DNA of 64,000 nucleotides from contig CAZBNP010000004.1 of the NCBI GenBank assembly GCA_964493505.1, positions 186,001 through 250,000 of the forward strand, written 5' to 3'. The notes under the pieces are model-generated. The model was not told where the DNA came from, ran no database searches, and saw only the letters and a list, made by a program, of their open reading frames with translations. This document shows positions 24,840 through 33,945 of the stretch, piece after piece. The DNA comes from Chryseosolibacter sp964493505. GTDB lineage: Bacteria > Bacteroidota > Bacteroidia > Cytophagales > Cyclobacteriaceae. Position 1 is the first letter of the stretch. Each line of letters opens with the position of its first letter. A program made the translations under genes and the position numbers.

Positions 24840-26753
24840 ATGTCTACAGTAAGGATAAATAGAATCTGCCGGCGGTGGTTATCATCTGTTGTGAATCTTT
24901 TGCTGTCTTCAGCGCTGATGATTTCATGTGTTGAAAAACAGGTGGAGGTAAGTGGTGAGTTCAAACAATGGCATACGCTTACGTTTACGTTTGACGGACC
25001 CGCTACCAGTGAGGCAGACGGCGTTAACCCGTTTACCGACTATCGCCTGGTAGCAACGTTTACCCATGATGAGAGGACGTATGAAGTTAGGGGATACTAT
25101 GCTGCCGACGGAAATGCCGCGGAATCGGGCGCCGACAGTGGCGCTAAATGGCGCGTGAAGTTTGTTCCCGATGCGGAAGGAGCATGGAAATATACACTGT
25201 CGTTCCGGCAGGGAGATCTCATCGCGATTAATGATGACCCTCAGACCGGCAACTCAGTCGGGTTTGATGGCGAGGCAGGGTCGTTTCTAGTAGGCCCGTC
25301 GGATAAATCCGGCCGCGACTTTCGCGCCAAAGGCAGACTCGTTCATACAGAGGGGAGGTACTTTAAATTTAGCGGTAGCGGGGAATATTTCCTGAAAGGC
25401 GGCGCAGGGTCGCCGGAGAACTTTCTTGCCTACCAGGGATTTGATGGAACGGGCATCGGCGGGGCAACGGCCGACCCGAACCTCCCCGACCATGTAGCCA
25501 ACTCCAGAAGGCGTTTCGACAACTCACGGAATTTGCTGGGAACTACCTTGCACGAATACCCCGGTCACGTCGCCGACTGGCGTGAGGGTGATCCCGACTG
25601 GCAGCAGGGCAGGGGCAAAGGAATCATTGGTGCGGTTAATTACCTCTCCTCAAAGGGAATGAACTCGGTGTATTTTCTTACACTCAATATTGAAGGCGAT
25701 GGCGATGACGTATGGCCTTACAGTGATCATGGCGAACGTCGCCGTTTTGACTGCAGCAAGCTCGACCAGTGGGATATTCTGTTCACGCACATGGAAAAGC
25801 AAGGATTGATGCTTCACATCGTAACACAGGAAACTGAAAACCAAATGCTGCTCGACAACGGCGACACGGATATCGAACGAAAACTCTATTACCGCGAACT
25901 GATAGCCCGCTTTGCACATCACCTGGCGGTCACGTGGGATATGGGTGAAGAGAACGGGTATGCCAACATATCACCGGTAGCGCAAAACGATCAGCAGCGG
26001 AAAGACATGATCCGGTATATGAAGACCCATGACCCCTATAAAAATCCTGTTGTGCTTCATACCCACGCCAATCCGAAATACATGTATCCAATCCTGGAAG
26101 CGTTGCTGGGTTTTGAATATTTTGACGCCCCGTCGCTGCAGATATTTACTCCGTTAGACGTACACCGCGAAACCCTCAACTGGATTGAGCGATCAAAGGC
26201 CAGCGGAGTACCGTGGGTAGCGAATCTCGATGAGATCGGCCCCGCCGGCAGAGGTGTGGACCCTGACGACCGTACGGATAAGAACAATCAGGACTCTATC
26301 AGGAGTTTTGTATTGTGGGGTAATCTCATGGCGGGAGGTGGTGGCGCATCCTGGTATTTTGGATTCCGCAGTCACAACAATGACCTGGGCTGTGAAGATT
26401 GGCGATCGCGAGACGCCATGTGGGATTACACGCGACATGCCCTCGAGTTTTTCCATCACCATTTGCCTTTCCGGGAGATGGAATCCGCAGACGAGCTCAT
26501 GGCCAATACCGATGGCTATTGCTTTGCGAAGAGAGGGGAGCTATATGTTATCTACCTTCCGCACGGCCAGACGACGACCATTGATCTTACGAAAGATAAT
26601 ACAACGTTCGCCGTGCATTGGTATAACCCGCGGACGGGTGGTGACCTGCGGGAGGGTTCACTGAGAGAAGTAGCAGGAGGGGGAGTTTCCGGGGTCGGTT
26701 TTCCGGAAGCCGATCCGAATTCTGATTGGGTAGTCCTGCTAACGAAGAAATAG
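24840..26753 (+). CDS. DUF5060 domain glycoside hydrolase-like protein
   Basis: A 637-residue lipoprotein-like protein (ALMISCVEKQ after a basic N-terminus). The N-terminal beta domain (GEFKQWHTLTFTFDGP to about residue 110) matches DUF5060; a central barrel-like part contains NSVYFLTLNIEGDGDDVWPY, VTWDMGEENGYAN with a likely catalytic Glu, and WVANLDEIGPAGRG; the C-terminus (ELYVIYLPHGQTTTIDL) is again the putative collagen-binding domain. It lies 95 bp after the previous glycosidase, with which it shares the C-terminal domain type, suggesting joint action on one glycan. Enzymatic activity is inferred, not shown. Confidence 0.7.
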   Translation: MSTVRINRICRRWLSSVVNLLLSSALMISCVEKQVEVSGEFKQWHTLTFTFDGPATSEADGVNPFTDYRLVATFTHDERTYEVRGYYAADGNAAESGADSGAKWRVKFVPDAEGAWKYTLSFRQGDLIAINDDPQTGNSVGFDGEAGSFLVGPSDKSGRDFRAKGRLVHTEGRYFKFSGSGEYFLKGGAGSPENFLAYQGFDGTGIGGATADPNLPDHVANSRRRFDNSRNLLGTTLHEYPGHVADWREGDPDWQQGRGKGIIGAVNYLSSKGMNSVYFLTLNIEGDGDDVWPYSDHGERRRFDCSKLDQWDILFTHMEKQGLMLHIVTQETENQMLLDNGDTDIERKLYYRELIARFAHHLAVTWDMGEENGYANISPVAQNDQQRKDMIRYMKTHDPYKNPVVLHTHANPKYMYPILEALLGFEYFDAPSLQIFTPLDVHRETLNWIERSKASGVPWVANLDEIGPAGRGVDPDDRTDKNNQDSIRSFVLWGNLMAGGGGASWYFGFRSHNNDLGCEDWRSRDAMWDYTRHALEFFHHHLPFREMESADELMANTDGYCFAKRGELYVIYLPHGQTTTIDLTKDNTTFAVHWYNPRTGGDLREGSLREVAGGGVSGVGFPEADPNSDWVVLLTKK

Positions 26754-26908
26754 GATGCGATAAAGTAACGACGGGTGAGTAGTGAAAATTCTCACGTCAT
26801 AATTGTAGTTTGTATATTTTCCTTTATATGTAACTAATTGATATATAGAATTGTACATAGGTATATTTGCCACATACGATATTTGGGATTAGTAATTGTC
26901 ATAAACAA

Positions 26909-26944
26909 TTGTAAGGTTGTTGCAATCGTTTTCGGTACTATTAG
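26909..26944 (+). promoter_or_regulatory. Operator-like promoter before the ECF sigma gene
   Basis: TTG at 26909, 24 bp, then TACTATTAG. The palindrome AATCGTTT (26924-26931) sits with its CG 18 bp after TTG and 9 bp before TA, the same geometry as at 16991 and 19703. The -7 box is a poorer match to TAnnTTTG than in the other two copies, which may mean a weaker or differently read promoter. Confidence 0.5.
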
Positions 26945-26966
26945 ATAACCTAAAACAAACCAGCAG

Positions 26967-27572
26967 ATGTCCCACTCGCGATATTTTCAAAGCGACGGTG
27001 CTCACATGGAGTCATCGAGCGAGCCTAAATCGGGAGGTGGCTGGGATGACAAGGAGATATTTCTCCGCAAGGCGTTTGATGACGACCCTGTCAAAGGATG
27101 TGAATTGCTGTTCAAACAATATTATGCATCGTTGTGCAGTCATGCCGTTCGTTTTGTCTACTCCCGGGAGGTCGCTGAAGATATAGTGGGTGATGTTTTC
27201 TTCGTGTTTTGGCGAAAGAAGTTACATCTGACTATCAATACCTCTTTCAGAGCTTATCTGTTTACTGCCGTCCGAAACCGCGCGCTGAAATATGTCCAAA
27301 GGGAATTTGGGAAGACGGAAGATGTAGCCACTGTTGAGCACAGTGATGCCGCGAGCTCGTCGCCTGAAGAGATTGTCCTCTATCACGAACTTTCGTTGAG
27401 AATTGAGCGGGTGATTAAGTCACTTCCGCCCCAGTGTCAGAAAGTCTTTCTGATGAGCCGGTATGAAAGAATGAAAAATCATGAGATCGCCGCTGAGTTG
27501 GCGGTATCGGTTAAGGCGGTGGAGGCGCACATCGCCAAAGCCCTGGGTATTCTACGCAGTATTCTGCCTTAG
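26967..27572 (+). CDS. ECF RNA polymerase sigma factor (Bacteroidota type)
   Basis: A 201-residue extracytoplasmic-function sigma factor. Region 2 is recognisable in FKQYYASLCSHAVRFVYSREVAEDIVGDVFFVFW, and region 4 in SLPPQCQKVFLMSRYERMKNHEIAAELAVSVKAVEAHI, the helix-turn-helix that reads the -35 element. The protein is the usual partner of a FecR anti-sigma factor, which follows downstream, and should drive the adjacent SusC/SusD genes in response to substrate binding outside. The N-terminal extension of about 25 residues (SHSRYFQSDG) is longer than common. It starts after the operator-like promoter at 26909. Confidence 0.93.
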   Translation: MSHSRYFQSDGAHMESSSEPKSGGGWDDKEIFLRKAFDDDPVKGCELLFKQYYASLCSHAVRFVYSREVAEDIVGDVFFVFWRKKLHLTINTSFRAYLFTAVRNRALKYVQREFGKTEDVATVEHSDAASSSPEEIVLYHELSLRIERVIKSLPPQCQKVFLMSRYERMKNHEIAAELAVSVKAVEAHIAKALGILRSILP

Positions 27573-27583
27573 GCCCCTTTTCC

Positions 27584-27646
27584 CTTTGCCTATTGCCTAT
27601 TGCCCTTTGCCCTTTGCCCTTTGCTTATTGCCCTTTGCCTATTGCC
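27584..27646. repeat. Nine tandem heptamers, [CT][TA]TTGC[CT]
   Basis: Nine consecutive 7-bp units, alternating CTTTGCC and TATTGCC with one CTTTGCT, in the gap between the sigma and FecR genes. A heptamer array in a non-coding stretch can change copy number by slippage. It is not a CRISPR array: the units are too short and have no spacers. Confidence 0.85.
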
Positions 27647-27670
27647 CTTTCCTTCAACTAGCTCTGCTTT

Positions 27671-27698
27671 TGTCAACTGTCAACTGCCAACGTTCAAC
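27671..27698. repeat. Four tandem heptamers, TGTCAAC type
   Basis: Units TGTCAAC, TGTCAAC, TGCCAAC and GTTCAAC follow directly on each other, 24 bp after the first heptamer array. Same period, different core, in the same intergenic gap. Confidence 0.75.
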
Positions 27699-27778
27699 TC
27701 TTTTGCCCTTTATTTTTATTTCCAATCAGACATAGGGTATGAGTGCCTTTTGGGGTCTTCGTGGTAGAAACTACCGAT

Positions 27779-28768
27779 ATGCCTCAACTTTCAAAAAGTA
27801 CTCTGTTCAATTTTTTTGCCGGAAACGCTTCGCCGCTTCAACAAAAGCTTGTAGAGGAATGGCTGAAGGAAGACAAGAACAATACTGAGCTTTATTACGA
27901 GTGGCTGGAAGAATGGGAGCGCGAGCATCCTCAGTTCCTCCCCGACACGCAAGAGGCGCTTCAAAGCTATCTCGGTCGTATTCACTCCGCCGAGGCTGAC
28001 GAAGTACAGCTTTCTCCTGCAGTGCCCCAGGGAAAATCCAGCCGATTCTGGATCAGGATAGCGGCCGCGGTCGCCCTTTTGTTCGTATCGGCTTTTCTAT
28101 TGAATCTTGACCTGTTCACCTATAAATCCTATCACACCACTTTCGGCGAGCTCCGGACCATAGAGCTGGAGGATGGAAGCCGCGTCACACTCAATGCAAA
28201 CTCGACACTGCGCGTGCCACGTTTTGGCTTTGGCCGGATTTCGCGTGAAGTATTGCTGGAGGGTGAGGCTGAGTTTGTCGTTGAACACACTCATGACGAC
28301 AAGAAATTTCTGGTACACACCCCCGACAACCTGGAAGTCGAGGTAGTAGGAACTGAGTTTATTGTCTTTTCACGCGACCGCGGTTCAAAAGTAGTTCTGA
28401 ACAAAGGGAAGGTCTTATTAAGGTCTTTGGGCAACGAAAGTCATGAACTGAGCATCAAGCCCGGCGATGTCGTAACCATCAGAGACGGAGTATTTGATCT
28501 GGAGGAGGCACAGCCATTTGTGCTGCACGCCGCGTGGAAAGATCACCGTTTTGTATTTGATCGGGCTTCTCTGCGGGAGATTGCCGCTCAGTTGAAGGAA
28601 CGACTGAACATCACGTTGATCATTGACGATAGCACGTTGGCTGACCGCAAACTCACGGGTACGCTGGAGGCTTCGAGTTCCGAAGAAGTATTTGACATTT
28701 TGAGCAAGGTGCTCCATATAAAAATCACGCTGGAAGGAAATCACGCTGTGGTAGAGGCATTGCCTTAA
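27779..28768 (+). CDS. FecR-type anti-sigma factor
   Basis: A 329-residue membrane protein expected to hold the ECF sigma factor inactive until signalled by the SusC-type receptor. Its cytoplasmic N-terminal part (about residues 1-87) is followed by one membrane segment (RIAAAVALLFVSAFLLNLDL), then the periplasmic FecR domain (YHTTFGELRTIELEDGSRVTLN) and a C-terminal DUF4974-like domain (RASLREIAAQLKERLNITLIID). The frame is open upstream to 27743, but the ATG at 27779 yields the usual start with MPQLSKSTLFNFFAG. The 206-bp gap to the sigma gene contains the heptamer arrays. Confidence 0.93.
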   Translation: MPQLSKSTLFNFFAGNASPLQQKLVEEWLKEDKNNTELYYEWLEEWEREHPQFLPDTQEALQSYLGRIHSAEADEVQLSPAVPQGKSSRFWIRIAAAVALLFVSAFLLNLDLFTYKSYHTTFGELRTIELEDGSRVTLNANSTLRVPRFGFGRISREVLLEGEAEFVVEHTHDDKKFLVHTPDNLEVEVVGTEFIVFSRDRGSKVVLNKGKVLLRSLGNESHELSIKPGDVVTIRDGVFDLEEAQPFVLHAAWKDHRFVFDRASLREIAAQLKERLNITLIIDDSTLADRKLTGTLEASSSEEVFDILSKVLHIKITLEGNHAVVEALP

Positions 28769-28807
28769 ATTTTACTAACCATTGAACGAAATACACGAAA
28801 ATCCCTA

Positions 28808-31800
28808 ATGCCTATGAATCTGTCTATATCAAAAACAATGAGGGCGGCTCTTGTGATCAGCGCGATCGTCGCGTCTGCACCGCCCAGCTTCGCGCAGGCG
28901 TATGCCAGTGCGAATGTCGCTTTGGGTAAGTTAACGCCTCCGTACCGGGTACATGATCTTAGAAATGTGGTGCTCAGCGTTAAGAATCACTACGGAGTGA
29001 ACCTCCTCTTTGAAGAAAAGTTACTGGAAGGGATCACCGTAGTCGATCCGGTGATTGATTACGCCCTTGATGTTGAGCAAAACCTGAATCTCGTTTTACA
29101 ACGTCACGGGTTAAAGCTACTGGCTGTAAGCGACCATTCTTATCTGATTGTGTCTTCCGAAGTGAAGAAACGAAAGACTGAGTCCAGCCGTACACCGGAT
29201 CTTTCTAAGTTGCACGTGATTGAGACCGCGAGAAGCACGTCAACGTACATAAATGAGACGGTAAGAAAGATCGAGTTTCGGATTAGCGGGAAGATTACGG
29301 ACGAAGCGGGTCTGGGGATGCCGGGTGTAAATGTTATCGAGAAAGGTACTGTAAACGGTACGACAACCGACGTGGATGGAAATTACGCCATCAACGTAGA
29401 AAACGCAAACAGCATTTTAGTAATAAGTTTTATCGGATACGTTTCACAAGAAGTTCCGGTGAACGGGCGGGGTATTGTTAATGTCTCGCTTACAAGCGAT
29501 GTCACTGAACTTAGCGAGGTCGTTGTGATCGGTTATGGCACTATGCAAAAGCGGGATGTGTCATCATCCATTGCTTCCGTCAGTGCCGAGGATATCAAAG
29601 ACAGGCCGGTCTCTGGATTCGATCAGGCGATTGCCGGCAAGATGGCGGGTGTCAGGGTTTCAACCTCTAACGGCGCCCCCGGTGCCGGACAGAACGTCAT
29701 CATTCGCGGTATCGGGTCGATCAACGCGAGCCCTGCGCCGTTGTATGTCATTGACGGTATGCCGTATCCCGACTCTTACGATAGACACGAAAGTCCACTG
29801 AACTCTATTAATCCTTCGGATATCGCGTCGATCGAAGTTTTGAAGGATGCGGCAGCCTCTTCCATATATGGAGCGCGCGCTTCCAATGGTGTCGTACTAA
29901 TCACAACTAAGCGCGGGAAATCGGGCAAGCCGAGTTTTACGGTGAATGTCTCCACCGCTGTCCAGAACATGATCAATACTCCCCGGATGCTGAACAACGC
30001 GGAGTACAAGCAGTATTTGGCCGACTCCAAATCCCAGGCATACGTGTTACAAGACCGGAATTTTTGGGATGACACAAAGAGGACCTATACCTGGGATGAT
30101 CCGAACGACGTGCGGTTTGAAAATCTGACAGCTACAAATGCCCAGAACATTAATGGAAACCCGATGGTGAAAAATTGGTTTATCCTGACTGACGAGTTGA
30201 GGGATAACCCTAACGATGTCAACTGGATGGACGAGATCTCGCGGACGGGACGGATAAATGATTTTCAGATGAACGTCGAGGGAGGTTCTGATAACGTTGT
30301 TTACCGGGTATCCGGAAATGTTTTCGACCAGGAAGGAATTGTAAAAGCGTCAGGTTACAAGCGTTACTCAGGCCGCGTCAATCTGGATATCAAGGTTAAT
30401 GATTACATAAAGATAGGGATGAACCTGGCACCTTCTTATGAGAAGTTTGACAAGCTCTCGAGAATGGAAAGTAACGGTACTCCCGGAGGTGGAATTTTTG
30501 GCAGGACATTGACCATGCCGCCTATCTTCGTTCCGTTTGATGAAAACGGTGAATTGACCTACTTGAATCCCGTAGGAACACCTTATGACTTCGATATCGA
30601 TCCGACTGTCATTAACCCTTATCACTTCTTCGATATCAAAGATGATGCGTATGTCATGAGAAATATTGGCTCCGTTTATGGAGAAGTCAACGTCCTGAAA
30701 AACCTGACTTTCCGCAGCGAGTTGCACACGGAGATCATGAACCGTGTGGGTGAGTACTTTTCACCTTCGACGGTACCCACGAACTCAGCACCTGTTTCGC
30801 GATCAGTCGGAAGCAATAACCGTGACAGCAGAATATACGTGAACACACAGAATATCCTGACATACGCCAAGGCTTTTGGTAAGCACAATGTGACAGCGCT
30901 GGCGGGTTACCAGGCCGAGCAGACTACCTGGAGGAATGACTACATGCGGAAGTTCGACTTCTTCGTCAACGAAATTACAACTATCAACAACTCCGCTACT
31001 ATTGATAACCCGCTGGGCGATGTCAGGTCGCACGAGGGTTCCTCGACGATGATCGGAAAATTTGTTCGCGCCATGTACAATTTCGATGGGAAATACTACC
31101 TGACGGCAAGCTTCCGCCGCGACGGCTCTTCAAAATTCGGGGCGGATAACCGGTGGGGTGATTTCCCGTCGTTCTCCGCTGCCTGGCGTATTTCCGACGA
31201 ACCGTTTATGGACTGGAGCAAGGAGATTGTCTCTGACTGGAAGCTGCGTGGCGGATGGGGCAGAGTCGGTAACAGCTCCATTGGCGATTTCCTCGCGGTA
31301 AACAGGTTGACCAATTCACAATATCACTTTGGAAATGCGAGCGAGATCTTCGTAGGCATGTACGATCAGAGTATTGCCTTTTCCGGCCTGGGTTGGGAAA
31401 CTACGGAGGATTTCGACCTCGGAATGGATATTCAGGTTCTTCAGGGCCGTATCGAATTGGGTTACGACTACTTTATCAGAAAGACGACAGACATGCTATA
31501 TAATGTCACGTTGATGGCGCATACCGGATTCGGCAGCCAGACCAGGAATATTTCCGCCATGGAAAACCGGGGTCAGGAGGTTACGATACGAAGCCGGAAT
31601 ATGGTGCGCGCACTGAAATGGACCACCGATCTGAACATATCCTATGTGCGAAACAAGGTTGTAGATCTGGGACCGCAGAAGTCACCGCTTATTGGCACTG
31701 ACACACGGTCTGATGAAGGTAAGCCACTTTCAAATATTTTTGGATACCACTACCTCGGACCCTATCGTGATTGGGAGGCGGCAAAAACGAATCCGAACAT

Positions 31801-32422
31801 GTATTCAACAGATCCCATGTACCGTTCGATTCCGGGTGACGCCAGGTTTGCCGATGTAAACATGGATGGTATTATCGACTCCAATGATATGACAGTACTG
31901 GGCAACGCCCAACCTGACTTTCTTTTCGGGATCGTTAATAATTTTTCTTATAAGAATTTCGAACTGGGAATTCAGGTCAACGGAGTACAGGGCGGAGACA
32001 TCAATCTCCGGTCGTTCAGGACTACCATGTTTGGTGCGAACAATGGTCGTGTCAATATTCCCTATTACGTTTACAAAGATTATTGGAGACCTGATCGACC
32101 TGATGGGAAATACGAGGCACCTTCCCGGAAAAAACTGTCACAGATATTCGCGACTTCCGGGCAGACTGTGGAAAAGAGCTCTTACATCAGTATCAACAAC
32201 ATCACGTTGGCATACAATGTCACACCCGATGTCGTGAAGAGGATGGGACTCAATAGCTGCAGGGTGTACACCAGTATTCAAAACGCGCATATATTCACGA
32301 ATTATCATGGATTCAACCCGGAATCTAACGTCGCGGGGCTTAGTGCCGCAACACAGGGGGTAGATGAAATGGGCTATCCACTTTCGCGCACGGTATCCTT
32401 TGGGTTAAATGTTGGCTTCTAA
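28808..32422 (+). CDS. SusC/RagA TonB-dependent transporter with N-terminal STN domain
   Basis: A 1204-residue TonB-dependent transporter with an extra N-terminal signalling domain. After the signal peptide (to about SFAQ) comes an STN domain (about residues 40-115; KNHYGVNLLFEEKLLEGITV), which contacts FecR in the periplasm. A carboxypeptidase-regulatory-like domain (ISGKITDEAGLGMPGVNVI), the TonB box region EVVVIGYGTMQKRDVS and the plug (LYVIDGMPYPDSYDR, SIEVLKDAAASSIYGARASNG) follow, then the barrel ending in SFGLNVGF. Presence of the STN domain together with sigma and FecR just upstream means uptake should be coupled to transcription. It follows FecR by 39 bp. Confidence 0.96.
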   Translation: MPMNLSISKTMRAALVISAIVASAPPSFAQAYASANVALGKLTPPYRVHDLRNVVLSVKNHYGVNLLFEEKLLEGITVVDPVIDYALDVEQNLNLVLQRHGLKLLAVSDHSYLIVSSEVKKRKTESSRTPDLSKLHVIETARSTSTYINETVRKIEFRISGKITDEAGLGMPGVNVIEKGTVNGTTTDVDGNYAINVENANSILVISFIGYVSQEVPVNGRGIVNVSLTSDVTELSEVVVIGYGTMQKRDVSSSIASVSAEDIKDRPVSGFDQAIAGKMAGVRVSTSNGAPGAGQNVIIRGIGSINASPAPLYVIDGMPYPDSYDRHESPLNSINPSDIASIEVLKDAAASSIYGARASNGVVLITTKRGKSGKPSFTVNVSTAVQNMINTPRMLNNAEYKQYLADSKSQAYVLQDRNFWDDTKRTYTWDDPNDVRFENLTATNAQNINGNPMVKNWFILTDELRDNPNDVNWMDEISRTGRINDFQMNVEGGSDNVVYRVSGNVFDQEGIVKASGYKRYSGRVNLDIKVNDYIKIGMNLAPSYEKFDKLSRMESNGTPGGGIFGRTLTMPPIFVPFDENGELTYLNPVGTPYDFDIDPTVINPYHFFDIKDDAYVMRNIGSVYGEVNVLKNLTFRSELHTEIMNRVGEYFSPSTVPTNSAPVSRSVGSNNRDSRIYVNTQNILTYAKAFGKHNVTALAGYQAEQTTWRNDYMRKFDFFVNEITTINNSATIDNPLGDVRSHEGSSTMIGKFVRAMYNFDGKYYLTASFRRDGSSKFGADNRWGDFPSFSAAWRISDEPFMDWSKEIVSDWKLRGGWGRVGNSSIGDFLAVNRLTNSQYHFGNASEIFVGMYDQSIAFSGLGWETTEDFDLGMDIQVLQGRIELGYDYFIRKTTDMLYNVTLMAHTGFGSQTRNISAMENRGQEVTIRSRNMVRALKWTTDLNISYVRNKVVDLGPQKSPLIGTDTRSDEGKPLSNIFGYHYLGPYRDWEAAKTNPNMYSTDPMYRSIPGDARFADVNMDGIIDSNDMTVLGNAQPDFLFGIVNNFSYKNFELGIQVNGVQGGDINLRSFRTTMFGANNGRVNIPYYVYKDYWRPDRPDGKYEAPSRKKLSQIFATSGQTVEKSSYISINNITLAYNVTPDVVKRMGLNSCRVYTSIQNAHIFTNYHGFNPESNVAGLSAATQGVDEMGYPLSRTVSFGLNVGF

Positions 32423-32446
32423 CAGGTTTTCATGCTTAAAGACACT

Positions 32447-33913
32447 ATGATGAAACGATTTAATTTTCTAATTGCCTTTCTTCTTGTTGCGGCAGTTTCT
32501 TGTAACGAAGAAGAATTCTTAGGCCAGGTTCCGAAGGATCAGCTTACTTCGGAAGCGTATTACAAAAATGCGAATCAGATTGAAGTGGGGGTTGTCGGTT
32601 GCTATATTCCGCTCCAGTCCACCTACAACGGAAGTTCAGCCCATTTGGTTTGGACGGTGGGCATGATAAGTGATGATTTTACAACCCAGAAGAACAATTC
32701 GTCCGTAGGTGGCGCACCGTTTGTAAATATCAATCGGTTCACCAAAACCACCGGTCAGTCGCAAGGATCGATCTGGAATACCGCATACAACAACATCGCG
32801 CGGTGCAACCGTATGATTCAGGTGATAAATGCAAAGGAGTATGAAGCTACAGGTCAGGAAGCTTTGATCAATTCCTATCTGGGCGAGGTTCGCTTTATCC
32901 GGGCGCTGAATTACTTTAACCTGGTCAGGTTATACGGACCCGTCCCTTTGGTTGTTGAGCCGTTTTACGATCCGTCGTTGGCTGTGGGTATGGGCAGAAC
33001 GGACGTGAGTACCATTTACAATGAGGTTGTTATTCCCGACTTTGCATACGCTGCTGAGAATTGCTTATTGCGAAGTGAGTTTCAGGCCACTCAGCTAGGG
33101 CGCATTACCTCCGGAGCTGGCTACACCATGCTTGCTAAGGCTTACCTTACGTTAGACAAGCTTGCCGAAGCCGAGCAGGCGCTGCATGCAGTGATCACAT
33201 CGGGCGAGTATGACCTCAGACCGCAGCTGGGTCAAGTTTTTAATGTCTCCAGCGAAAACAACCAGGAATCGATCTTTGAAATACAATTCGATGAAACACT
33301 TGAGGATGGCAGTAGCTATAATCATTGGGTGGACTGGGAGATTCAGAACTTTTCGAACATAGACACCAGAGCGAGTGGTGATGGCCTCTGGGTGTCGGAC
33401 GAGCTTGTCGAGACATACAAGAACACCGGTGATCTGGAGCGGTTTGGAGAGTGGATCGTCGACTACACGGAAAACCCAACCACCGGCTCGATGGTGTACA
33501 GTCCCTATCCGAAGAAACTGATTACACTGCACCTGGCGAATATGAACCAGGACAACAACTTTATCGTGACGCGATATGCGGATGTGATCCTGATGTATGC
33601 AGAGGCTCTGGTCAGGCAAGATGCCGGGAGAGCGGGTGAAATTATTGACGAAGTCAATCGTATCCGGACCCGGGCGTCAATGCCGGAATTGGCGGCAGCC
33701 GACTTGACGCTGGATGCTATCCTTCATGAGCGGCGAATGGAGCTTTCTTTTGAAGGTCATCGCTGGTTTGATCTGCTTCGCACAAACCGGGCTATTGACA
33801 TAATGGAAGCGCACCTCGGCAAGACCGTTCCGGAATTCCAGCTCTTACTTCCTATTCCCGTCGGCGAAATTCAAAAAGATCCTGCGGGACTGGTTCAGAA
33901 CGAAGGTTATTGA
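32447..33913 (+). CDS. SusD/RagB-family lipoprotein
   Basis: A 488-residue surface lipoprotein pairing with the STN-type SusC, 24 bp upstream. The signal ends in LVAAVSC followed by NEEEFLGQVPKDQ, and SusD features include GEVRFIRALNYFNLVRLYGPVPLV and near the C-terminus DAILHERRMELSFEGHRWFDLLR. The end is AGLVQNEGY, a variant of the common NPGY end. An earlier ATG at 32432 is in frame; the one at 32447 gives the neater lipoprotein signal. The ligand is unknown but probably the same as for the SusC. Confidence 0.94.
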   Translation: MMKRFNFLIAFLLVAAVSCNEEEFLGQVPKDQLTSEAYYKNANQIEVGVVGCYIPLQSTYNGSSAHLVWTVGMISDDFTTQKNNSSVGGAPFVNINRFTKTTGQSQGSIWNTAYNNIARCNRMIQVINAKEYEATGQEALINSYLGEVRFIRALNYFNLVRLYGPVPLVVEPFYDPSLAVGMGRTDVSTIYNEVVIPDFAYAAENCLLRSEFQATQLGRITSGAGYTMLAKAYLTLDKLAEAEQALHAVITSGEYDLRPQLGQVFNVSSENNQESIFEIQFDETLEDGSSYNHWVDWEIQNFSNIDTRASGDGLWVSDELVETYKNTGDLERFGEWIVDYTENPTTGSMVYSPYPKKLITLHLANMNQDNNFIVTRYADVILMYAEALVRQDAGRAGEIIDEVNRIRTRASMPELAAADLTLDAILHERRMELSFEGHRWFDLLRTNRAIDIMEAHLGKTVPEFQLLLPIPVGEIQKDPAGLVQNEGY

Positions 33914-33945
33914 TAAAAATGAACAGCTTATAAAAGCACTGTGTT

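Noticed and set aside
27584..27698. CRISPR array
   Set aside because: Units are 7 bp with no spacers; it is simple tandem repetition.
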